Shown here piece after piece: positions 31,511-37,322 of a stretch of 38,560 nt of DNA. Origin of the DNA: PALSA-1180 sp964624625 (GTDB taxonomy: Bacteria > Oederibacteriota > Muellerivitia > Muellerivitales > Muellerivitaceae). Each line of letters begins with the position of its first letter. The first letter of the stretch is position 1. Both the position numbers and the translations under genes were made by a program. The notes under the pieces are model-generated. The model was not told the origin of the DNA and searched no databases. It saw only the letters and a program-made list of their open reading frames with translations. Location: assembly GCA_964624625.1 (NCBI GenBank), contig CAZUXW010000021.1, positions 1-38,560 of the forward strand, written 5' to 3'.

Positions 31511-33136
31511 TTAAATTTTGACCGGGTCCAGTTTGTAGGCCTTGAGTTTCCGGTAAAGCGTCGCTACGCCCATTCCCATCAACTCGGCCGCTTGGGTTCG
31601 GTTTCCCTTGGTTTTTTCCAGGGCGCCCAAAATACAGTCCTTTTCCACGTCCCTTAAAAACCGGGGAACGCCCTTGTCGGAAATGAGGGGAAGCACCAGA
31701 CGCACCTCGGGTGGGAGGTCCTCAATGTCCACGCGGTTGCTTTTGGCCACCGCCACCGCCCTCTCCATGGCGTTCGCCAGCTCCCGCACATTACCGGGCC
31801 AGGCGTAGCCGAGCAGCTGGTCCGCCGCGGGGGCGGTCATTCCATCCACGGCCCGCTTCATTTGAATCCCCGCCTCGGCGAGCAATAGCCGGGCCAGGGG
31901 GAGGATATCCTCCCGCCGGCGCCGCAGGGGGGGAACGGCCAATTCAACGACGTTCAAACGGTAGTAGAGATCCTCCCGGAATTTCTTTTCAGCCACCTCA
32001 ACCTTCAAGTCCTTATTGGTGGCGCTTAAGATGCGTACGTTGATGGGGCGGTTTTTATTCTCCCCTACCCTCCGCACTTCCCTCTCCTGCAGCGCCCGAA
32101 GCAGTTTAACCTGCATGGGAAGGCTGATTTCCCCGACTTCATCCAGGAAAAGTGTTCCACCGTTGGCCGCCTCGAAAAGACCCGGGCGGTCGGTGGTCGC
32201 TCCGGTAAAGGCTCCCCTGGCATGTCCGAACAGTTCGCTTTCCAGGAGGGTTTCAGTGATGGCCCCGCAATTGACCGCGATAAATGGGCCGGAGGCGTGG
32301 GCCGAATGGTCATGGACAAAACGAGCCACCCGTTCCTTTCCCGTGCCGCTCTCACCGGTGATCAACACCGTGGAGTCGATGGCGGCGATGGTTTTGGCCA
32401 GTTCCATTAGTTTACGCATCTCGGGGCTCCGCGCCATGAGCTCCGCCGGATCCTCCTCGATTTTGGCGATCATAGCCAGCTTCCGAGTCTTTTCGCGCAA
32501 CTCGGATTCCGTGCGTTTCAGCGTGGTGGTGACATCCCGCAGGGTGTCGTCAATGCCCACCCGCTTGAATACCGCCAATTCACCGCCGACTTCGTCACCC
32601 CATTCCTCCTCGGATTTAATGATTACGTGGCAGGCCGTGTCGCCTTTTCCGATGCACTTGTCTTCCAGCGCGTACATTTCCTTGTCCAAGGCGAAACTCA
32701 TGTAGCCGCTGATAAGTCCGCAAAGGTTCCAACAAACGGGTTTATCCGACCGGCCCTTTAATAGGATATGCTGCTCCGCCTCATAAGAAACCCGCCAAGT
32801 TCCGCCATCCATGCCGAAAGCGTCCGAGCTGTTCGGGTCCACCATGAAAAGACCCTGAAGGGCCAGGACCCGGACCCCCGCGTTTCGCCACTCCTCGTCC
32901 GTTTCCCATTTGTAATTGGATTTCATGGCCTGGGCCAGGCGCCTGCCGTGGATGTAACCGTAGCGGCTGAGGATGCCCCGGGCCACTTTCTCGCCAAAGG
33001 TGTCGATGAGTTCCTTACGCAAAAGACCTTGGGCCACGGCGTCAAAGATCAAAGCCCTCTGGCCCGCGAAATGAATCATTCCGCCCCCAGGGTCCAATTC
33101 CAAAAGTTCCTTAAGATCCAAGTCTTCAACGCGCAT
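31511..33136 (-). CDS. Sigma-54-dependent activator with XylR-N/V4R sensor, AAA+ and Fis-type HTH
   Basis: 541 residues from ATG 33136, chosen because AAGGAG precedes it by seven bases; the frame opens at 33160. An XylR-N-like region (about 5-110) and V4R domain (about 110-180) come first. Cys135, Glu158, Cys161 and Cys169 have the same 23/3/8 spacing as the zinc ligands described for the phenol sensor MopR. The AAA+ domain has Walker A GESGTGKE (261-268), the sigma-54 contact loop GAFTGA (308-313) and LFLDE (329-333). The C-terminal HTH is GNRTQAAELMGMGVATLYRK. On the same alignment offset the phenol-contacting His of MopR is Ala86, though Trp114 is kept, so a different ligand is likely. Known relatives bind TTGATC..GATCAA-like inverted repeats, close to the repeats found here. 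Confidence 0.93.
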   Translation of the reverse strand: MRVEDLDLKELLELDPGGGMIHFAGQRALIFDAVAQGLLRKELIDTFGEKVARGILSRYGYIHGRRLAQAMKSNYKWETDEEWRNAGVRVLALQGLFMVDPNSSDAFGMDGGTWRVSYEAEQHILLKGRSDKPVCWNLCGLISGYMSFALDKEMYALEDKCIGKGDTACHVIIKSEEEWGDEVGGELAVFKRVGIDDTLRDVTTTLKRTESELREKTRKLAMIAKIEEDPAELMARSPEMRKLMELAKTIAAIDSTVLITGESGTGKERVARFVHDHSAHASGPFIAVNCGAITETLLESELFGHARGAFTGATTDRPGLFEAANGGTLFLDEVGEISLPMQVKLLRALQEREVRRVGENKNRPINVRILSATNKDLKVEVAEKKFREDLYYRLNVVELAVPPLRRRREDILPLARLLLAEAGIQMKRAVDGMTAPAADQLLGYAWPGNVRELANAMERAVAVAKSNRVDIEDLPPEVRLVLPLISDKGVPRFLRDVEKDCILGALEKTKGNRTQAAELMGMGVATLYRKLKAYKLDPVKI

Positions 33137-33219
33137 GAACAGCTCCTTTTTCGGGGTCAACCATCATCTTGTAACTTTTGAAAAACTTGCCGCGGCGGCG
33201 CGTTATTTCATTCCGAGCG

Positions 33220-33479
33220 ATCAGAATGACAATCTTGGTGATAGCTTTTCAAAAATTGCAAATTGATAAATTGAGGGTGATTTGAAAGGCCGAGTTGGTT
33301 GAATCAAATAGAGGCGGAAGCTTGATTCGGATTCCCTAAGGACATTCGCCGGGGCCGCGATCAAAAGCCAGAAGCCGTTGATCAATATGATTGTACTCTG
33401 GAATGGGTCGAAAATTTCATAGTCCTTTTTTTTATTTTCTCTAGGCCTGTTCAGGGCTCTCACTTTGATAATTCGCCTT
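33220..33479. promoter_or_regulatory. Cluster of activator-like sites upstream of the sigma-54 activator gene
   Basis: ATCAGAATGAC at 33220-33230; ATCAAAAGCCA at 33360-33370 paired at 21 bp with ATCAATATGAT at 33381-33391; CTCACTTTGAT at 33469-33479. No correctly spaced GG-N10-GC was found facing the activator (the best has a 12-base spacer at 33320-33335). The cluster suggests autoregulation. The rest of 33137-33696 holds no gene I can support. Confidence 0.45.
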
Positions 33480-33696
33480 GGGTTAACCCGGAGTAACTTT
33501 TTTCGAGAGATCGATCCCTGAGAAGAACCGTAAACATCGGCATAAACCGCCGCTATCCGTCGATCGCAGTTTTAATGGCCGGTCCGAAGGATGAACCCTG
33601 GCGGGATTTGCGCCTGACGACCGCGGACCAATTATCTTGGAATGACCACTTGAAATCCACCGAGAGGCTGTTTTCCTCAAACCATTGGTCTTACGA

Positions 33697-33882
33697 TTAA
33701 TCCTCGTCTACCAGGACAAATTGGGACTTCGGAGCGCCGCAGGAAGGACAGGAGCTTAAGATCCATCGATTGCGTTGTTTTATTTCACCGCACCTGAGGC
33801 ATTTCCATAGAATTTCAGTCCGTTGAGCATCAGCGTCATATCGGTAATGGGCTTCGACCAGCCCGGACGTTTGAATCGGCAT
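33697..33882 (-). CDS. Small zinc-ribbon protein
   Basis: A 61-residue protein with two CxxC knuckles, CLRCGEI and CPSCGAP, separated by about 15 residues. This is a rubredoxin/rubrerythrin-like or generic zinc-ribbon arrangement. It ends in an acidic tail (FVLVDED) and has no membrane segment. The strong RBS AAGGAGG lies six bases before ATG 33882. It follows the PorT-like barrel gene by 21 nt. Metal (Zn or Fe) binding is likely; the partner is unknown. Confidence 0.8.
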   Translation of the reverse strand: MPIQTSGLVEAHYRYDADAQRTEILWKCLRCGEIKQRNRWILSSCPSCGAPKSQFVLVDED

Positions 33883-33903
33883 GACCGCCTCCTTAACCTA
33901 GGT

Positions 33904-34482
33904 TTAAATATAGGAAAGGCCCACTAAAAAGGTGACGGTGCTGTTCTTTACCTGTTGGTCGGAGCTCAGGTCCATCACACCCATTTCATATCTTCCGCTG
34001 ACGAAAAACTTGGAAAAATCCACCTGTGCCCCTATCACCAGGCCCAAGTCAAAATGATCAATGGTTTTCGGCACTCCCCGGGAAGCCACAATGTCCCCGA
34101 TAGCCGGGCCCAGTAGTATGCCCGGATTGAAGTCGGGACTTCCGAAGGTGATATTCAGGAGCAAGGGAACTTCCACGTAATCCAGCTGGTAGAAACTGCC
34201 GTTGAATTTTCCGCCCTTTTGTTCGTAAAGGATCTCGGGCTGGAAGGCGAGGATCGGATCCAGGGGCAAATTCAGGAAAACCCCGCCCGCGACCCCTAAA
34301 CGCGACCCGAACATGTCATTCGCCACATCCCCGTACAGGTTCGAGAGGTCAATTCCCGCCTCCACTCCGAGCCTGGGCGGAAGATCCGATTTTACTCCAG
34401 ACCCATATTCCCCGGCCGCGGCGGCTGGAATTCCAAGAGCCCAAATCAGCAAGCCGCAAGCCGTTAATACGAGACTTTTCAA
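33904..34482 (-). CDS. PorT-like outer-membrane beta-barrel (paralog 1)
   Basis: A 192-residue exported protein. The signal peptide is LVLTACGLLIWALGIPAAAAG. Eight-strand-barrel features of the OMP_b-brl_2/PorT type follow: RLGVEAGIDLSNLYGD, GGVFLNLPL, FQPEILYEQKGG, LDYVEVPLLLNI, GILLGPAIG, FVSGRYEMGVMDLS and the terminal aromatic strand TVTFLVGLSYI. It is paralogous to 35229-35783. The start is TTG 34482 with GGAGGGG six bases upstream. Function unknown; this class includes PorT-like and adhesion-related barrels. Confidence 0.85.
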   Translation of the reverse strand: MKSLVLTACGLLIWALGIPAAAAGEYGSGVKSDLPPRLGVEAGIDLSNLYGDVANDMFGSRLGVAGGVFLNLPLDPILAFQPEILYEQKGGKFNGSFYQLDYVEVPLLLNITFGSPDFNPGILLGPAIGDIVASRGVPKTIDHFDLGLVIGAQVDFSKFFVSGRYEMGVMDLSSDQQVKNSTVTFLVGLSYI

Positions 34483-34555
34483 AACACCCCTCCAAGTTCC
34501 TCCTTACATCAACCCAATTCCCTGCCAGGTTTCGCAGGATTATGAATTTCCGATT

Positions 34556-35158
34556 TCAAAGAGCGTTCGCTCCTGACAGTTGCAATATGCCCGCAAAGCG
34601 TTTTTCCACTTCCACCCAGTCAATCACCCTCATAAAAGCCTCGATGTAATCTTTTCGGTCAGTTCCGTAATCCGCAATGTAGGCGTGTTCAAACACGTCA
34701 TTTACCAAAAGGGAGATGGAGGAAAAAAGGTGGCCCGCATCATGTTCATTAATCCAAACATTAAAAAGGTTCTTTCCGCTCGGGTCCCAGGCCAAAACCG
34801 CCCAACCTATTCCCCTCATGCTGGACACGGCCTTAAAATCCTTTTCCCATGCCGCCATGGAGCCGAAAGACGCTACTATCTGTTTCCCTAAATCTGACCG
34901 AGGATCCAACTCCTCGGACTCCTTGGTCATATTCCCGAAATAGGCCTCGTGTAGCCTCATTCCGTTGAACTCCCAGGAGAACCTTCGTTTGGACTCTTCG
35001 TATTCGGGCGCTTCTTTTTCCGCCCCATTTAAAAATTCGATCATCTTGTTGATGTGGGCGACATAACCTTCATAGAGTTTGAAATGGGCCTTTAGAAGCT
35101 TGGTGCTGAATCCCCGAATCCCCAGAAGACGCTCATAGTTTTTGGCGGTGTAAGACAT
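34556..35158 (-). CDS. Fe/Mn-family superoxide dismutase (divergent)
   Basis: 200 residues from ATG 35158 (GAGGAAC six bases upstream). A longer frame to 35215 starts inside a hairpin and is rejected. The helical N-terminal domain has LLKAHFKLYEGYVAHIN, whose first His is the likely first ligand, and GMRLHEAYFGNM, the second. The C-terminal domain has FKAVSSMRGIGWAVLAWD and LLVNDVFEHAYIADYG with the Asp and His ligands of the D-x-x-E-H pattern. The N-terminal motifs differ from classical SodA/SodB, marking a divergent branch; metal preference cannot be decided. There is no signal peptide, so it acts in the cytoplasm. Confidence 0.88.
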   Translation of the reverse strand: MSYTAKNYERLLGIRGFSTKLLKAHFKLYEGYVAHINKMIEFLNGAEKEAPEYEESKRRFSWEFNGMRLHEAYFGNMTKESEELDPRSDLGKQIVASFGSMAAWEKDFKAVSSMRGIGWAVLAWDPSGKNLFNVWINEHDAGHLFSSISLLVNDVFEHAYIADYGTDRKDYIEAFMRVIDWVEVEKRFAGILQLSGANAL

Positions 35159-35183
35159 TTTGTTCCTCTTTCGACGATGGTGG

Positions 35184-35206
35184 AGGCCCGTTTTCACGGG
35201 CCTTTT
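35184..35206. terminator. Perfect hairpin between barrel and superoxide dismutase genes
   Basis: AGGCCCGT, a four-base loop and ACGGGCCT form an 8-bp stem. The T-tract (TTTT) lies on the plus-strand side, while the flanking genes are on minus, where the loop reads GAAA. It may be an attenuator or an mRNA-stabilising hairpin ahead of the dismutase gene rather than a full terminator. Confidence 0.4.
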
Positions 35207-35228
35207 AACACCCATCGATCTCGATTCA

Positions 35229-35783
35229 TTAAATAATTGAAAGTCCCACTAAAAAGGTGAAGGTGCCGTTTTGGATTTTGGAATCGCTGTTCAAATCCGT
35301 CAGTCCTACTTCATAGCGGCCGCTGAGCAGAAAAGCCGCGACATTCAATTGGGCCCCTAAAATCACTCCCACGTCCGTGTTGTCGACGACCACCCCGTCC
35401 GTGCTGGCGACCTTGGCGTTGAAGGCAGGCCCCAACAGAATGCCCAAGGGACCCAAAACTTTAACGTCGAGAAGAATGGGAATTTCCACGTAATCCAACC
35501 GGTAGTCGAATCCATTGACCTTGCCGCCCTTTTGCGCGTAAAGGACCTCGGGCTGCAGCGACAAGCTCGACCCCAACGGCAGGCTTAGGAAACCGCCTCC
35601 CACAAACCCTAACCGTGATTCATAGACGGAATTAACGGTATCACCGTTAAAGCTGGAAAGATTAATCCCGCCCTCGACGCCCAAAAGCGGCTTAGGACCC
35701 TCCGGTTCATCAGCTGCAATCGCGGCAGAGTTTCCCAACATTCCCAGAAGCAAACAACCGATCAATAAATTTAACTTTTTCAT
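35229..35783 (-). CDS. PorT-like outer-membrane beta-barrel (paralog 2)
   Basis: 184 residues from ATG 35783; the frame continues to 35822, but the signal peptide MKKLNLLIGCLLLGMLGNSAAIA starts here. The barrel motifs mirror paralog 1: LLGVEGGINLSSFNGD, FLSLPLG, LQPEVLYAQKGG, RLDYVEIPILLDV, GILLGPAF, LLSGRYEVGLTDLNSD and terminal TFTFLVGLSII. The two barrel genes flank the dismutase gene, so the duplication spans or was interrupted by it. Function unknown. Confidence 0.87.
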   Translation of the reverse strand: MKKLNLLIGCLLLGMLGNSAAIAADEPEGPKPLLGVEGGINLSSFNGDTVNSVYESRLGFVGGGFLSLPLGSSLSLQPEVLYAQKGGKVNGFDYRLDYVEIPILLDVKVLGPLGILLGPAFNAKVASTDGVVVDNTDVGVILGAQLNVAAFLLSGRYEVGLTDLNSDSKIQNGTFTFLVGLSII

Positions 35784-35846
35784 TTTCCGTTCTTTCTTCC
35801 TGATTTTATTTTGACCCGACAAGCTCTACCACCGCAAACCATGACC

Positions 35847-35993
35847 TCAAACCCGCCGCCTCTCAAGAAACCCAAGGATCAACACGACCAAGGCGACCAC
35901 CAGCAAGATATGGATCAGCCCGCCCATCGTGTACGAACTCACGAAACCTAAAAGCCAGAGAATCACTAACACCGCAGCGATCGTGAATAACAT
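35847..35993 (-). CDS. lmo0937-type small membrane protein
   Basis: A 48-residue protein with two hydrophobic helices joined by a short turn: MLFTIAAVLVILWLLGFVSS, YTMGGLIHILLVVALVVLIL and a basic tail GFLERRRV. The pattern W-L-L-G..S.YT-MGG-IH-LLV is that of the lmo0937 family, found widely, often near stress genes, with no established function. A perfect AAAGGAGG lies seven bases before ATG 35993, which makes translation very likely. Confidence 0.88.
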   Translation of the reverse strand: MLFTIAAVLVILWLLGFVSSYTMGGLIHILLVVALVVLILGFLERRRV

Positions 35994-36018
35994 TCCGAAC
36001 CTCCTTTCTTTTCAAACC

Positions 36019-36555
36019 TCAAAAGTAAAAATGCCCGCCCAATTCTCCGTAAATATCAAAGGTCGTGAGCCCGCCGCTGAAAAACCAAAGGGTCGGCACG
36101 GCCTGTAAATAAATGTCCACCGGGACGTTTCGTTTGTCGAAAATGTAGGAAATTCCAACGGGAATTCTTCCCGCGATCTCCACCGTGTTTTGAAGCAGCA
36201 GGTTTCCGCCCAAGCCGATGTAAAGCGGTATTTCACCCGAGGTTTCCGACATATGGATAATGTCGAAATTGTGCCATAAATAATCCAGCTGGAGGATGAG
36301 GTCGTTTCCCTGGGTGAATTTCACGGCAGGCTGGAACGCGTTTTCCCGGTCGATCCAAATTTTCCCCGTGGCGCCCCAGGTTCCCGGTTCCCCCAATTCC
36401 AACCCCAACCCGAAATTTCCCCCGTCATTGGTGGGATGGTACCCGTTATCGGCGTAATGACCCCCGCTAGAATCGGCCCTGGAAACGGCCGTCATCGCGA
36501 AAATCCCCGCCATCATCAATCCCATCGAAAATAACTTCTTAAATCCCTGAGACAT
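36019..36555 (-). CDS. Exported beta-rich protein, unrecognised
   Basis: 178 residues. The signal peptide is LFSMGLMMAGIFAMTAVSRA. The mature protein alternates strands and turns: GGNFGLGLELGEP, TGKIWIDRENAFQPAVKF, LILQLDYLWHNFDII, IPLYIGLGGNLLLQ, RIPVGISYIF, VDIYLQAVPTLWFF and terminal YGELGGHFYF. The aromatic last strand suggests a small outer-membrane barrel. No named family is assigned. AGAGG precedes ATG 36555. Confidence 0.8.
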   Translation of the reverse strand: MSQGFKKLFSMGLMMAGIFAMTAVSRADSSGGHYADNGYHPTNDGGNFGLGLELGEPGTWGATGKIWIDRENAFQPAVKFTQGNDLILQLDYLWHNFDIIHMSETSGEIPLYIGLGGNLLLQNTVEIAGRIPVGISYIFDKRNVPVDIYLQAVPTLWFFSGGLTTFDIYGELGGHFYF

Positions 36556-36621
36556 TTTTTCCTCTTTTCATTGATTTGGTGCTAAAACCCTTCAATTTCG
36601 CCGCCAGCGAAAGACAATCCG

Positions 36622-36960
36622 TTAAACATTCGACTCGGTTCCCTCCGTAGGGAAGCCGGCTTGCGACCAGTCCTGCATTCCACCGGCGTAGTCATTCGCC
36701 TTGAACCCCTTTTTTTGGAGGGCCTTGGCCGCGTCCGGCCCAGCGTTACAAGTCAATCCGGCGCAATAAGTAATGAAGAATTTCTCTTTGCCGTATCTCT
36801 TCTCGACCGCCTCAACGAAATCATTGGAATTGAGCCCCAGGGGAAGATTTTCCGAGCCTTTGATATGGAGCTTCGCGAAATCATTATCAGGCAGCACATC
36901 GAGCACCATGACATTCGGGTCCTTCATTTTTTCTTTCACCGCTTCCTTAGTCATCGACAT
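36622..36960 (-). CDS. Single-domain rhodanese-like protein
   Basis: A 112-residue cytoplasmic rhodanese domain: MVLDVLPDNDFAKLHIKGSE (the LDVR..EY..GHI-type motif), then active loop YCAGLTCNAGPDAAKAL and GFKANDYAGGMQDWSQAGFP (the GG...W...G.P motif). Two cysteines (CAGLTC) sit in the loop; the first is at the catalytic position. The role is sulfur transfer or sulfide handling; the partner is not evident. GAGG precedes ATG 36960, and P9 lies 46-59 nt upstream. Confidence 0.9.
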   Translation of the reverse strand: MSMTKEAVKEKMKDPNVMVLDVLPDNDFAKLHIKGSENLPLGLNSNDFVEAVEKRYGKEKFFITYCAGLTCNAGPDAAKALQKKGFKANDYAGGMQDWSQAGFPTEGTESNV

Positions 36961-37003
36961 GCTTTCACCTCATTAGGTTTTTTAAACATACACCTTCTAG
37001 TTA

Positions 37004-37021
37004 AAGCAAGTTTTATACCGC
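37004..37021 (-). promoter_or_regulatory. Sigma-54-type promoter (P9)
   Basis: On the minus strand GCGGTATAAAACTTGCTTTA has GG at 37019-37018 and GC at 37007-37006 with N10 between. The -24 side lacks GGCAC, but -12 is full consensus and the element matches P4. The predicted start is near 36995, 35 nt before the rhodanese ATG. Confidence 0.68.
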
Positions 37022-37122
37022 GCATCCCCCCGGAGGAATTCCTTTTAAATTAAACGCGCCGGCCGAAAACAAGGGTTTTTGCCCGGTTTAAACCCAGAAA
37101 AAACCCATTTCAGCTCGGCTCG

Positions 37123-37186
37123 ATCAAAATGATCGGGCGAATCGCTCATTTTGATTCCTCGCCCCTCCAATATTTTCTCATTTTGA
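37123..37186. promoter_or_regulatory. Activator-like sites upstream of P9
   Basis: ATCAAAATGAT at 37123-37133 (inside GATCAAAATGATC), CTCATTTTGAT inverted at 37145-37155 (22 bp away) and a weaker TCATTTTGA at 37178-37186. They are about 105-165 bp upstream of P9. Otherwise 36961-37266 holds no gene. Confidence 0.68.
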
Positions 37187-37266
37187 AATCATCTCTTTCG
37201 TCGAGGGGAAATCCCCCAACCGCCTTTTATCCGAAGCGGAGGGTTGGGAACAAATATCCGGAGCTG

Positions 37267-37291
37267 AAAAAACCTGGGTCCCTGTCCCAGG
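37267..37291 (-). terminator. Rho-independent terminator of the right-edge gene
   Basis: On the minus strand CCTGGG, a seven-base loop and CCCAGG are followed by TTTTTT, about 32 nt after the stop of 37323-38560. Confidence 0.78.
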
Positions 37292-37322
37292 GATCAATCA
37301 TTTCTTTTCTTTACCCAATTTC

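Noticed and set aside
33598..33615. GG-N10-GC match on the plus strand (TGGCGGGATTTGCGC)
   Set aside because: It lacks the CTTGC -12 box shared by the other nine, and no convincing gene follows.
33483..33680. 65-residue minus-strand frame
   Set aside because: No RBS, no domain, and unusual composition; a plus-strand frame over the same DNA looks equally plausible.
33574..33701. Short plus-strand frame (about 41 residues, ending HWSYD)
   Set aside because: Codon use is plausible but there is no RBS, no homology recognised, and the end overlaps the zinc-ribbon gene. Left out for lack of support.
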